From assembly GCA_965140355.1 (NCBI GenBank), contig OZ223195.1:62001-126000 (forward strand): 64,000 nucleotides of DNA, written 5' to 3'. A program made the position numbers and the translations under genes. Below the pieces are notes generated by a model that was not told the DNA's origin, searched no databases, and saw only the letters and a program-made list of their open reading frames with translations. Positions 36,414 through 45,752 of the stretch are shown piece after piece (position 1 is the first letter of the stretch; the number at the start of each line of letters is the position of its first letter). This stretch comes from Acetobacterium sp965140355 (GTDB lineage Bacteria; Bacillota; Clostridia; Eubacteriales; Eubacteriaceae).

Positions 36414-37310
36414 TCAAACAAACGACATAATCAGGCCCATGAGACACCCTAATAGCCCGCCTAGCAGAACAATAGCATTAAGTTCTTTACGCATGATTTC
36501 AAAAATCATTTTTTCGAAAGTTAGAACATCATAGCTATTGATTTGGTTTTCAACTAGCTGTGATAAATCCAAGGCATGAATTAAGGTCCCGATGTTTTTT
36601 TCAATAAGTTGATGATAGGTCTGAAGCAGCCATGAGATCAATTGCGGAAGGCGATCTTTATTTTCAGTGTAAAGATCACATAGCTTTTTATTCAGCAGAC
36701 TGCTACGTTCTTTTTTAACGATATTCGCTAAAACATCTTCACCTTTTTCAATGACCATGCGCTCAATAATTTCGGACATCTTTACCTTTGCAGAATTGAT
36801 GAGATTATCATTAATTAACATGGCAAACATTGAACCTTGGAGATTATTGATAATCTCGGTGATTGCGATTTCGGATAAGAGTGGACCCAATTCCATTTTT
36901 ATCATCCGGTCGTATGAAAAACTTACTACTTTATTGGTAATATCATCGATAGCTTTTTGGCCAGGATCTTCGCCTGAAAAAGAAAAAAGAAGATCTTGTA
37001 AAGTATCTTCACTGGTGCTTTTTTTGGCGATCAAGCCATTGATGGCAGCGGTAATTTTCGTATCCATTTCCGGAGATAAAAGTCCATTTTTTATGACCTC
37101 TTGATTAAGTAAATTGTTAGCAACTACATCACCTAATGATTTGGCAATTCGTGGTTTTTCTTTGGGAATTAGCCCAGGGGTGAAAGGCAAGGTTTTTCCG
37201 AAAATTTTAACTGCTTTTAGCGGTCGAAATAACATTCGGATGGCAATACCATTTGTGATGAGCCCAATAAACCCACCCAAAATAGGGCCGATGAAAAAAG
37301 ATAAGTTCAT
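36414..37310 (-). CDS. DUF445 family membrane protein (YheB-like)
   Basis: A 298-residue protein with membrane helices at both ends (about 3-23 and 278-297) and a long soluble alpha-helical middle. The N-terminal LITNGIAIRMLFRPLK and LPFTPGLIPKEKPRIAKSLGDVV are the DUF445 signatures. Family function is unknown. Upstream of ilvE on the same strand. Confidence 0.88.
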   Translation of the reverse strand: MNLSFFIGPILGGFIGLITNGIAIRMLFRPLKAVKIFGKTLPFTPGLIPKEKPRIAKSLGDVVANNLLNQEVIKNGLLSPEMDTKITAAINGLIAKKSTSEDTLQDLLFSFSGEDPGQKAIDDITNKVVSFSYDRMIKMELGPLLSEIAITEIINNLQGSMFAMLINDNLINSAKVKMSEIIERMVIEKGEDVLANIVKKERSSLLNKKLCDLYTENKDRLPQLISWLLQTYHQLIEKNIGTLIHALDLSQLVENQINSYDVLTFEKMIFEIMRKELNAIVLLGGLLGCLMGLIMSFV

Positions 37311-37488
37311 TTTGTTCCTCCTTGTTGCGATCTATACAGTATTGTAATCTTTTTAGAAGAAACTGTCCAGTGCTGGCAAATATAAAAAAATGAAATTTTA
37401 TCCGTCAATAGTGGATAATTATTGTTTATTTTCCAACTAGCTGATACAATAATTAAAAATTCTAATTTTGTGAGGTAAAAGGGAAACA

Positions 37489-38730
37489 ATGAAAAATGAC
37501 AGTGTGAAACGATGGTTGTATCTTGGTGTAGGAACGATCATGTTAATGTTTTTAGGGGTGCTATATGCATGGTCGATTTTTAGAAGTCCACTGAGTAAAG
37601 TTTTTGAAACATGGTCGATAACAGATTTATCACTTAATTTTACCATTTCGATTATTTTCTTTTGCTTAGGTGGTTTTATTGCGGGACAACTAAACAGAAT
37701 TATAAAAAATCAATTCATTGTATTGATGACCGCGGTCTTATTGATGATCGGTTTTTTAGGGGTTTCAAAAATTGACCCATTGCAGTCCGAGCAAAGTTTG
37801 ATGATGCTCTATATTTTTTATGGTGTACTTTGCGGAACGGGCGTAGGTATGGGATATAATGCTATTATTAGTGCTGTTGTTCCGTGGTTTTCAGAAAAAG
37901 CCGGATTAGCGTCAGGTATTTTATTGATGGGCTTTGGTTTGGGAGGTCTGATCCTCGGAACGATGATTAGTGCCATGATTGATAATTTTGGAGTACTGGA
38001 AACTTTTTTTTATTTGGCTATTATGGCTGGCGTGATCCTGACGTTGGGTTCATTCTTTATTAAAAAACCAATTATCGCAAATAAAAATGAAACAATGGTG
38101 GCAGAAAAAACAAACTTGAAAAAAGAGTATACGGCTATAGAAATGCTCAAAACTGGTGTGTTTTGGTTTTATTTTTTCTGGGGAATCATGATTACTGCAT
38201 CCGGCCTATTAATTATTGGGAGTGCGGCTACTATTGCTGTTGCGTTTGGAGCTCCGGCACAATTAGGTTTATTGGTTTCGGTATTCAATGGTGGCGGACG
38301 TGTGTTAATGGGAACATTATTTGATAAAGTTGGAAGAAATAAGACAATGTGGGCAAATACAGCCCTTTTATTTATTGCCGGAGCCTTTTTATTTTTAGGC
38401 GCAATACTTAATAGTGTTATTTTAATATTTGTTGGGCTTTTATCTGTCGGTGTTACATATGGCGGGGTTCCGGCTTTATCATCGGTTGTCATTAACTCTA
38501 GCTTTGGCTCGAAAAACTATCCGTTGAATTTTAGCTTATCGAATTTTTTGTTAGTTCCGGCAGCTATCATTGGCCCGATGATTTCTAGTGTTTTATTGCA
38601 AAAATCGGATGGTAACTATAGTTCAACATTTATTGCCATTATGGTCTTTGCGGCGATAGCAATGTTTTTTAATTATATTTTGGGGATCAAAAGTGAGCAG
38701 TTAGATCAAGAGAGCGTTACAATTGGTTAA
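37489..38730 (+). CDS. MFS transporter, oxalate/formate antiporter (OFA) family
   Basis: A 413-residue carrier with twelve membrane helices. The N-terminal LGVLYAWSIFRSPLS and the GTGVGMGYNAIISAVVPWFSEKAGLASGI segment are typical of the OFA family, which moves oxalate, formate, lactate or related carboxylates. The GGGRVLMGTLFDKVGR loop marks the second half. In an acetogen formate or lactate would be plausible substrates, but the sequence does not decide. ATG at 37489 with AAAAGGGAA upstream. Confidence 0.9.
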   Translation: MKNDSVKRWLYLGVGTIMLMFLGVLYAWSIFRSPLSKVFETWSITDLSLNFTISIIFFCLGGFIAGQLNRIIKNQFIVLMTAVLLMIGFLGVSKIDPLQSEQSLMMLYIFYGVLCGTGVGMGYNAIISAVVPWFSEKAGLASGILLMGFGLGGLILGTMISAMIDNFGVLETFFYLAIMAGVILTLGSFFIKKPIIANKNETMVAEKTNLKKEYTAIEMLKTGVFWFYFFWGIMITASGLLIIGSAATIAVAFGAPAQLGLLVSVFNGGGRVLMGTLFDKVGRNKTMWANTALLFIAGAFLFLGAILNSVILIFVGLLSVGVTYGGVPALSSVVINSSFGSKNYPLNFSLSNFLLVPAAIIGPMISSVLLQKSDGNYSSTFIAIMVFAAIAMFFNYILGIKSEQLDQESVTIG

Positions 38731-38828
38731 TCTTTTTTTACATTGATATAGATTTCATGTTATTTTTTCTTTATACTTAGAATATGAATAAAATTAATGA
38801 AAATATTAAAAATGAAGGACTACGAGAA

Positions 38829-39533
38829 ATGAAACATTTTATTGAATTTAAAGATGTGTACAAACGGTATCATATGGGAGAAGTGACGATCAATGCGGCA
38901 AATGGCATCAATTTCTTCATTGATGAAGGACAATTTGCGGTAGTTGTTGGCCCCAGTGGTGCTGGTAAAACAACAGTTCTTAATATTCTGGGAGGAATGG
39001 ATAGCTGTGATGAGGGAGAGGTTGTTGTTGGCAAAAAAAATGTAGCCGCTCTGACGCGAAAAGAATTAGCTGAATATCGACGTTATGATACGGGATTCGT
39101 TTTTCAATTCTACAATCTTGTTCAAAACTTAACTGCGGTTGAGAATGTGGAACTGGCTACGCAAATTTGTCGTGATCCAAAAGATGCCGAAATAGTATTA
39201 AAAAGTGTTGGTCTTGAAGAGCGGTTGGCAAATTTTCCATCACAACTTTCGGGCGGAGAACAGCAGCGGGTTGCCATAGCCAGAGCACTGGCAAAGCGTC
39301 CTAAACTTTTGCTTTGTGACGAACCAACAGGGGCTTTGGATTATAATACAGGTAAAAATATTTTGAAATTACTGCAAGAAACGAGTCGTAAAGAAAATAT
39401 GACGGTGATTCTAATTACCCATAATCAGGCAATTACACCGATGGCGGATAAAGTTATTATTATGAAAAATGGTCAGGTACAGAAAAGTTATCTTAATGAA
39501 AAACCCTTGTCAGTTGATGAAATCGAATGGTAA
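38829..39533 (+). CDS. LolD/MacB-type ABC transporter ATP-binding protein, without permease
   Basis: A 234-residue ATPase: Walker A GPSGAGKTT (near residue 41), Q-loop FQFYNLV (near 98), signature LSGGEQQR (near 140) and Walker B LLLCDEPTGALD (near 160). Homologues pair with FtsX-like permeases for lipoprotein or peptide export. No permease gene lies nearby; the next gene overlaps it and is kinase-like. The ATG at 38829 is preferred (AAGGA 11 bases upstream) to the in-frame ATG at 38784, which has no ribosome site. Partner permeases must be elsewhere, or the ATPase has another role. Confidence 0.87.
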   Translation: MKHFIEFKDVYKRYHMGEVTINAANGINFFIDEGQFAVVVGPSGAGKTTVLNILGGMDSCDEGEVVVGKKNVAALTRKELAEYRRYDTGFVFQFYNLVQNLTAVENVELATQICRDPKDAEIVLKSVGLEERLANFPSQLSGGEQQRVAIARALAKRPKLLLCDEPTGALDYNTGKNILKLLQETSRKENMTVILITHNQAITPMADKVIIMKNGQVQKSYLNEKPLSVDEIEW

Positions 39534-40248
39534 GAAAGTAATTTCGTTAGAAGGGGCACTTTCATATTGGGGATTCCGTTTAAAACAACGTATTGGGCAA
39601 GGTCGTTTTGGAACTTGTTATGAAATATCTGGTGATAGCGGCAATTATGTATTAAAACTATATCATGCTAATGATGTCAAACGCCGAAAAGAAAAACTTG
39701 CCTGGGAGGGGAAGTGGCTTAAGATGGTTGATCACCTGGCTATTCCAGAGGTAATTGCGGATTTTGATCAGGACGGTTTTTATGGATTAATATTAGAAAA
39801 AATGACTGGTAACAATCTGGAAGCTTTAATAGACAGTGATCATGAATTTAAAAAAGAAGAAATTATTGCGATTTTAGCCCAGTTAATTGAGATAGTAGAT
39901 TATTTATATGGATTAAAGATTAGTCATCGCGATCTTAAAGCGTCAAATATTTTATGGACTGGTAGCAAGCTTTCCCTCATTGATTTTGGGTCGGCCCGAT
40001 TCATATCGCAATTTAATAAGCGGTTTAATCCAGACTTCTGGGGAATCGGGGACGTTTTTATGGGTCTTTCGGCGATGTGTCACGAGATTATGCCAAGATC
40101 AGATGATTTTTTAATTGATCAATTGAGCTTGAACGACAACGAAAAAATGGTACTTAAAAAGATGCTTTATATTGAAACACCTTATCAAAATATTAGCGAA
40201 TTAAAACACTGCTTTGATGACGCATTTTTAAGCAATAATTTAATCTGA
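39496..40248 (+). CDS. Protein kinase-like protein
   Basis: A protein of about 250 residues with a eukaryotic-type kinase fold: GQGRFGTCYEI (glycine loop), YVLKLYH (ATP lysine), HRDLKASNIL (catalytic loop) and DFGSA (metal loop). The C-lobe is short and no APE motif is clear. No membrane helix or PASTA domain. The start is uncertain: ATG 39496 or 39517, both inside the ABC gene (38- or 17-base overlap) without clear ribosome sites, so translation is coupled. Substrate unknown; regulation of the adjacent ABC ATPase is an attractive guess. Confidence 0.8.
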   Translation: MKNPCQLMKSNGKKVISLEGALSYWGFRLKQRIGQGRFGTCYEISGDSGNYVLKLYHANDVKRRKEKLAWEGKWLKMVDHLAIPEVIADFDQDGFYGLILEKMTGNNLEALIDSDHEFKKEEIIAILAQLIEIVDYLYGLKISHRDLKASNILWTGSKLSLIDFGSARFISQFNKRFNPDFWGIGDVFMGLSAMCHEIMPRSDDFLIDQLSLNDNEKMVLKKMLYIETPYQNISELKHCFDDAFLSNNLI

Positions 40249-40291
40249 TGAGGGACCGTCTAAAATTTAACAATGAGGAGTATCAAGACTT

Positions 40292-40723
40292 TTGAATGAG
40301 CTATCATATTATTTGCCAATTATTTTAATTGTTATTGCTAATGTATTTTACAACATTTGTACAAAATCGACACCCGAATCAGTTAATCCTTTTTTATCGC
40401 TAATGGTGACTTATCTGGTTGCGGCCTTACTAACGTTTTTTTTAATGTTAGCTAATGGCTTGAATGAAGGAATCATTGATGCCTTCAAACGTTTAAATTG
40501 GACAAGTTTTGCTTTGGGAATTGCAGTGGTAGCTTTGGAATTTGGATATATTACGGCATATCGATTAGGGTGGAATATCAGCATTGGTTCCGTTGTCGCC
40601 AATATTTTATTAGCGATCATCCTAATTCCAATTGGGCTCTTATGTTATAAAGAAATTCTTACTACAAATCAACTGATTGGAATATTTCTGTGTTTGGCGG
40701 GCTTATTTTTTATAAACCGATAA
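40292..40723 (+). CDS. Half-size EamA/DMT-type transporter
   Basis: A 143-residue membrane protein with four to five helices, equal to one EamA repeat. Such halves work as dimers, as in EmrE-like or GlpF-unrelated drug/metabolite exporters. It starts with TTG 40292, with GAGGAG eleven bases upstream. ALEFGYITAYRLGWNISIG and the final PIGLLCYKEILTTNQLIGIFLCLAG are the family pattern. Substrate unknown. It follows the kinase-like gene by 43 bases. Confidence 0.82.
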   Translation: MNELSYYLPIILIVIANVFYNICTKSTPESVNPFLSLMVTYLVAALLTFFLMLANGLNEGIIDAFKRLNWTSFALGIAVVALEFGYITAYRLGWNISIGSVVANILLAIILIPIGLLCYKEILTTNQLIGIFLCLAGLFFINR

Positions 40724-40895
40724 CTTGCCACAAAACTACCTTAAAAAATCGATCTTAAGGGGCATACCTTTTTAACTATTGTTACAGCGTCGTTGCTAAA
40801 AAAGCTTATTTGCAATTTATTACTATACAAGTTTTGAGGAATCATGTAAGATATGTAAACTAGCTTTATAAATAAATATAACTATGAGGAATTGA

Positions 40896-42797
40896 ATGAA
40901 TAATTTTATTGAAGAAAATATTTTGCCGCTTGTTACAAAACCAATCACTTACTTGGGAAATGAAGTAAATGCGGTTCATAAAACACCGGATGAAGATATG
41001 GTTCGTTTTGCTTTTGCATTTCCGGATACTTATGAGGTGGGCATGTCTCATCTGGGAATGAAGATTTTATATGGATTGCTAAACGAACAAAAAGATATTT
41101 GGTGTGAGCGTGTATTTGCGCCCTGGGTAGATATGGAAGAACAACTTCGATTACACCAATTGCCGTTGTATGGATTAGAATCGATGATGCCATTATACCA
41201 ATACGATTTTGTTGGATTTACTTTGCAGTATGAAATGAGTTTCAGTAATATTTTAAATATGCTGGAATTAGGACAAATTCCTCTTAAAACTAATCAGCGG
41301 AGCGAAGTAGATCCTTTCATTATTGCTGGCGGACCTTGTGCGTATAATCCGGAACCGCTTTCAGATTTTATTGACATTTTTGTTATTGGTGAAGGCGAAC
41401 TAGTGATTTTAGAAATTATGGAAAACTATCGACAATGGAAAAAGACCAATGGTAATCGCCAGGATTTTTTAATCAGTGTTGCTGGTATCGAAGGGGTTTA
41501 TGTACCATCTTTGTATGAAGTTACTTATGATGAAAGTTCAGGCGTAATTAGCGCATTTGAACCGATTGTTAAAGAGGCCTCGAAAACGATTCGAAAACGA
41601 TTTATTGAAGATTTAGATAATGTTTATTTTCCCGACAAAATTGTTGTCTCATACACGGAAACTGTTCATGATCGTATTAGTTATGAGATTTTTAGAGGAT
41701 GTGGGCGGGGCTGTCGTTTTTGTCAGGCTGGTATGATCTATCGTCCGACTCGTGAAAAAGCGCCGGTAACCATACAGGAAAAAATTAAAGCTCTTATCGA
41801 ATCGACGGGATATGATGAAGTTTCATTATCATCTCTTAGCTCCGGAGACTACAGCGAAATTGAACTGTTGATTAAAAATCTCGTTAATGAGTATGAAGAT
41901 CAAAAAGTTAGTATTTCACTTCCGTCGTTGCGTATCGATTCATTGAGCATTGATATGCTGGAAGAAATTCAGAAGGTTCGAAAAACCGGTTTAACCCTAG
42001 CCCCGGAAGCCGGAACACAACGAATGCGCGACGTCATCAATAAAGGCGTGACTGAGGAAAATCTTTTAGACACGGTTCATCTTGCTTTCGAAAAAGGTTG
42101 GGGACACGTGAAGCTATATTTTATGATTGGTTTGCCAGGGGAAACTATGGAAGACATCGAAGGAATTGCTGATTTGGGTCAAAAAGTGGTTGATGAATAT
42201 TTAAAAATTGATCGTAGTTTGCGTAATAAAAGTTTGAAAGTTGTTTTGAGTACTTCTTCATTTGTGCCGAAAGCCTTTACTCCGTTTCAATGGATGGGAC
42301 AAAATTCGCAGGAGGTGTTTAAGGAGAAACAGCGGCATTTAAAAATGAGTATCAAAGATCGCAAGATTTCTTATAGTTGGCATGATAGCGGCGTTAGTTT
42401 TTTAGAGGCTGTTTTTGCAAGGGGCGATCGCCGATTATGTGAAGTCCTTGAAATCGCTCATAAAAAAGGATGTCGGTTTGATGGATGGGGCGAATTTTTT
42501 GATTTTGGAAAATGGATGGAAGCTTTTTCTGAAGCGGGTGTTGATCCGGATTTTTATGCGCTCCGAAAAAGAAATTACGCAGAAATCCTACCATGGGATT
42601 TCATTGATACCGGCGTTACTAAAAAATATCTTATTGCCGAGGCTTTAAAAGCGGAATCAGCGTTAACTACTCCCTTTTGTCCGGAAAATTGTTTCGAACT
42701 GCGGAATCATGGAATTCAAGAAAGGATGGAAATGCAATGGTTAAGATTCAATATCAATTCAAGCGAACGAAGCGATTACGCTTTTTATCACATTTAG
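40896..42797 (+). CDS. Radical SAM protein, TIGR03960 family
   Basis: A 633-residue protein with an N-terminal B12-binding-like half and a radical SAM domain whose cluster motif is CGRGCRFCQ (C-x3-C-x2-C, near residue 272). ISLPSLRIDS and TLAPEAGTQRMR are the usual SAM-barrel strands. In many Firmicutes this gene and the following TIGR03936 gene lie just upstream of rplU; the reaction is unknown. It overlaps the next gene by 61 bases. Confidence 0.9.
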   Translation: MNNFIEENILPLVTKPITYLGNEVNAVHKTPDEDMVRFAFAFPDTYEVGMSHLGMKILYGLLNEQKDIWCERVFAPWVDMEEQLRLHQLPLYGLESMMPLYQYDFVGFTLQYEMSFSNILNMLELGQIPLKTNQRSEVDPFIIAGGPCAYNPEPLSDFIDIFVIGEGELVILEIMENYRQWKKTNGNRQDFLISVAGIEGVYVPSLYEVTYDESSGVISAFEPIVKEASKTIRKRFIEDLDNVYFPDKIVVSYTETVHDRISYEIFRGCGRGCRFCQAGMIYRPTREKAPVTIQEKIKALIESTGYDEVSLSSLSSGDYSEIELLIKNLVNEYEDQKVSISLPSLRIDSLSIDMLEEIQKVRKTGLTLAPEAGTQRMRDVINKGVTEENLLDTVHLAFEKGWGHVKLYFMIGLPGETMEDIEGIADLGQKVVDEYLKIDRSLRNKSLKVVLSTSSFVPKAFTPFQWMGQNSQEVFKEKQRHLKMSIKDRKISYSWHDSGVSFLEAVFARGDRRLCEVLEIAHKKGCRFDGWGEFFDFGKWMEAFSEAGVDPDFYALRKRNYAEILPWDFIDTGVTKKYLIAEALKAESALTTPFCPENCFELRNHGIQERMEMQWLRFNINSSERSDYAFYHI

Positions 42798-43420
42798 ATC
42801 AGCAACGTCTTTTTCAGCGCGCCTTTCGGCGCGCCGATATTCCGGTTGAATATTCACAGGGGTTTAATCCGCATCCTAGAATGTCGTTTGCATTAGCAAT
42901 GTCTGTGGGTTTAACAAGTGATGGCGAATATGGAGAAGTGATTGTATCTGAAGACATTGATGTTGATAAATTTATAAGTTCGATGAATCGAGCTTTACCA
43001 AATGGTCTGGAGATAATTTCAGCAATGGTTTGTCCAGCTGAGGTTGAGTCACTTTCGGCTTCTTTGCGAAAAAGTATTTATTGGTTAGAGATTGACTTAG
43101 CACCAGGAATTGAGATAGAAAAAGCGACAAAAGCGATTGAATCATTTTTAGCACTTCCCCAAATCTTAATCCAAAAAAGAAATAAAAAAGGGAAGTTTGT
43201 AGAAAAAGATATTCGCCCATTTATTGAATCACTCGTGATAATTGAAGACGATGAAAAAGAAAGGCTTAATCTCAAAATGACGCTACGATATATTGATCAA
43301 CAGAGTGTCAAACCAGAACATATTATTGAGCGGATCAATAATCAAAATGGCGTTATTTTCTTGATCGATCCAACAACGAGGATTCATCGGGAAAAATTGC
43401 TTCTAAACGCTGATTCTTAA
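42737..43420 (+). CDS. Radical SAM-associated protein, TIGR03936 (DUF2344) family
   Basis: A 227-residue protein opening with IQYQFKRTKRLRFLSHLDQQRLFQRAFRRADIPVEYS, which is diagnostic of DUF2344 (quoted here in part only: key residues FLSHLD near 17-22 and GFNPHPRMSFALA near 47). It nearly always accompanies TIGR03960 and is thought to act with it. I took ATG 42737 (AAGGA ten bases upstream) rather than the in-frame ATG at 42677. Function unknown. Confidence 0.88.
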   Translation: MVKIQYQFKRTKRLRFLSHLDQQRLFQRAFRRADIPVEYSQGFNPHPRMSFALAMSVGLTSDGEYGEVIVSEDIDVDKFISSMNRALPNGLEIISAMVCPAEVESLSASLRKSIYWLEIDLAPGIEIEKATKAIESFLALPQILIQKRNKKGKFVEKDIRPFIESLVIIEDDEKERLNLKMTLRYIDQQSVKPEHIIERINNQNGVIFLIDPTTRIHREKLLLNADS

Positions 43421-43457
43421 TGCTTTTCAGAATACTACAAACGTTTTCAAAAAAAGC

Positions 43458-43485
43458 TTTACTTTTATAAATATCGTGTTATAAT
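43458..43485 (+). promoter_or_regulatory. Promoter of the putative structured RNA
   Basis: TTTACT (43458-43463), 16-base spacer, TATAAT (43480-43485), with transcription expected near 43492. It is the only good promoter upstream of the hairpin-rich region. Confidence 0.6.
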
Positions 43486-43741
43486 TTACTTAAATCAAAA
43501 GTTAATTCAACTTTTTCTAGATTGAATGATTTGATCGTAAAAAGTTATTTAAGCCTTAACTGCCGATAGGATTTAGAGTAACAGGTATTTTTGAAAATGA
43601 AGATTTGTGATGATACCAGTTAGATAAATCCATTTTATCGACTGCTACCTCTTGATAAAATAACAGTTTGCCGGAGAGTGATGAGGTAGGCTGTAAATTC
43701 AAGCATAGTGAGATCAATTAATTAGAGATCGGTATTTACAT

Positions 43742-43825
43742 ATGGGATATGAGCATCAATATAATTTAAGTCATGGTGCCACCATACATACAAATAATGG
43801 ATCGAAGAGAATAGTCTACTATTGA
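43742..43825 (+). other. Possible 27-codon ORF inside the structured RNA
   Basis: ATG at 43742 to TGA at 43823-43825 would give a 27-residue peptide (starts MGYEHQYNLSHG). No Shine-Dalgarno precedes it and the frame crosses a hairpin, so I record it only as a possibility. Confidence 0.15.
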
Positions 43826-43981
43826 TGAGGCAGTAATTTATTAAAGAAAAACAATTTGAAATTGAAAAAAATTCTTTTTTAAAAAGTTATGTGTTTTATG
43901 CTTTAGAGAAGTTGAAATTTAAATTTTTGATAAATCGAAAGGGGTGAGTCCAAAAGAAATGACATCTGAGATTGAAAGCTG

Positions 43982-44023
43982 AAGCCGATTTTACATATAA
44001 ATGTGGAATCGGCTTTAGTTTTT
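43982..44023 (+). terminator. Intrinsic terminator of the putative RNA
   Basis: AAGCCGATT (43982-43990) pairs with AATCGGCTT (44007-44015), then a TAG and seven T. Confidence 0.85.
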
Positions 44024-44210
44024 TTGTTTTTTGAAATTGATAAAATAAATTGATAAAATTGAGATTGAATTAAAATTAATTTGAGTGCTGAATTCGATTA
44101 GGGAATCTATTTTAGCGTTTTTTTAAATGACAATAAGTAACGCTTGCTATTTGACTAAGTATCAATCAACGAAAAATATTTGTTTTCAGTGCGACTGGGT
44201 TAATTCTTTA

Positions 44211-44239
44211 TTGAGAAGTATGAAGAAAAATGATAGAAT
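44211..44239 (+). promoter_or_regulatory. Promoter of the AGCS symporter
   Basis: TTGAGA (44211-44216), 17-base spacer, TAGAAT (44234-44239), with a short leader and GGGGG before the ATG at 44270. Confidence 0.75.
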
Positions 44240-44269
44240 AATCCCATTCTTTTTTTTTAGGGGGTTAAA

Positions 44270-45703
44270 ATGAATTTTTCGGAAATTATTGCAGCTGTCA
44301 ACAATTTTGTGTGGGGACCTATAATGCTGGCTTTGCTTATGGGGACGGGGATTTTTCTGACGATCCGTCTGAAGTTTTTGCCGTGGCGAAACTTGGGGTA
44401 TGCATTGAAATCGGTTTTTACAAAAACGGATCCATCAAAAAAAGATTCGAGTGGCGATATTTCGCCTTTCCAATCGTTGATGACTGCTTTAGCGGCAACT
44501 ATCGGTACAGGTAATATCGTTGGGGTTGCAACAGCTATGGTTCTTGGTGGTCCTGGGGCTTTAGTTTGGATGTGGATTAGTGCATTGTTTGGTTTATCTA
44601 CTAAATATGGAGAGAGTGTTTTAGCGGTTAAGTACCGAGAAACGAATGTTGAAGGTGAAATGGCTGGTGGTCCAATGTATGCCATGAAAAAGGGATTCAA
44701 AAACAAGACGATTGGGTCGATATTAGCTGTTTTGTTTTCAGTGTTTGCCGTAATTGCATCGTTTGGAATTGGTAATATGACACAAGCGAATTCAATTTCA
44801 GGAGCGGTGCTAGGAACCTTTGGTATTCCGACTTGGATTACTGGAGCAGTTATTACAATTCTTGCTTTGGTTGTTCTGCTGGGCGGGATCAAAAGTATTG
44901 GTCGGGTTTGTGGCGTTATTGTGCCATTTATGGCTGTTTTTTATTTTCTTGGCGGAATTCTGGTTATTATTATTAATTTTCAAAATGTACCCGCAGGAAT
45001 TGCTCAAATCTTTACGATGGCGTTTTCATCAACCGCAATTGCAGGTGGTGTGGGAGGAACAGTTATTGCCAGTATGCTTAGCGCAATGCGTTGGGGTGTC
45101 GCCCGCGGCGTATTTTCCAATGAAGCTGGTTTAGGTTCGGCACCAATTGCCGCAGCGGCAGCTAAAACGGATCATCCGTCACGACAAGGATATATTAATA
45201 TGACCGGTACTTTTTTTGATACTCTTGTAGTTTGTACGGTTACCGGGTTAGTTATTGCGTCTTCAGGTGTTCTCGGCACTGTTACTGAATCTGGTAAGTT
45301 ATTAAGCGGTGCGGATTTAACGATTGCTTCATTTGAATCAGTGTTGGGTCCAATCGGAGGATATCTGGTAACGATTGGAATTATGTTGTTTGCCTTCTCA
45401 ACTATTTTAGGATGGGAATATTATGGCGAAAAGTCGTTGGAATACTTAATTAAAGCACCGATTGCAATAAAGGCCTATCGTTTTATATTTAGTATCGTTA
45501 CTTTTATTGGCGCTACTACGGCACTTCAAATTGTATGGGATTTTTCAGATACCATGAATGGTTTAATGGCTATTCCTAATTTAATATCTTTATTGGTATT
45601 AAGTAACGTGATTGCTAAAGAGTGTTTTGATTATCAAGAAAAGATTGTTAAACCAGAACGCGTATTAAAAAAATCAAAAAAAGCTATGGCCGGGAATGAC
45701 TAA
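44270..45703 (+). CDS. Alanine/glycine:cation symporter (AGCS family)
   Basis: A 477-residue Na+-coupled amino acid symporter with about eleven helices. TIGTGNIVGVATAMVLGGPG (near 75) and the FSNEAGLGSAPIAAAAAKTDHPSRQG loop (near 280) are the AGCS signatures. It takes up alanine or glycine with Na+ or H+. Monocistronic with its own promoter; converges with the sortase gene. Confidence 0.95.
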   Translation: MNFSEIIAAVNNFVWGPIMLALLMGTGIFLTIRLKFLPWRNLGYALKSVFTKTDPSKKDSSGDISPFQSLMTALAATIGTGNIVGVATAMVLGGPGALVWMWISALFGLSTKYGESVLAVKYRETNVEGEMAGGPMYAMKKGFKNKTIGSILAVLFSVFAVIASFGIGNMTQANSISGAVLGTFGIPTWITGAVITILALVVLLGGIKSIGRVCGVIVPFMAVFYFLGGILVIIINFQNVPAGIAQIFTMAFSSTAIAGGVGGTVIASMLSAMRWGVARGVFSNEAGLGSAPIAAAAAKTDHPSRQGYINMTGTFFDTLVVCTVTGLVIASSGVLGTVTESGKLLSGADLTIASFESVLGPIGGYLVTIGIMLFAFSTILGWEYYGEKSLEYLIKAPIAIKAYRFIFSIVTFIGATTALQIVWDFSDTMNGLMAIPNLISLLVLSNVIAKECFDYQEKIVKPERVLKKSKKAMAGND

Positions 45704-45752
45704 GAGCTGCTTAAATAGTGTCTGTAAGTAATATGCTTGTACACTTGTTTAA

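Larger units (their letters stand above)
43492..44023 (+). ncRNA. Putative free-standing structured RNA of about 530 nt
   Basis: No gene of useful size lies between 43421 and 44269. Between a promoter and an intrinsic terminator I find several nested stems: ATCAAA/TTTGAT (43494/43530), GGTAT/ATACC (43584/43613), GATAAA/TTTATC (43623/43634), CTACCTC/GAGGTAG (43645/43683), TGTAAAT/ATTTACA (43692/43734) and the palindromic ATGGTGCCACCAT near 43774-43786. It does not match the RNase P, tmRNA, 6S, SRP, OLE, T-box, glycine or c-di-GMP riboswitch cores I know. The downstream symporter has its own promoter, so this RNA is probably independent. Identity unknown. Confidence 0.5.

Noticed and set aside
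40739..40776. Terminator after the EamA-like gene
   Set aside because: CCTTAA/TTAAGG can pair, but the T-run is nine bases away and the stem is weak.
43421..44023. RNase P RNA, tmRNA, SRP RNA or a known riboswitch
   Set aside because: Checked by eye for their conserved cores (for example GAGGAAAGUCC, the tmRNA ends, glycine and c-di-GMP cores); none is present, so no known name is given.
44257..44892. 211-codon open frame on the minus strand
   Set aside because: It lies entirely antisense to the well-supported AGCS symporter, and its composition (Ile/Pro/Thr-rich) is what the reverse of a membrane-protein gene gives.
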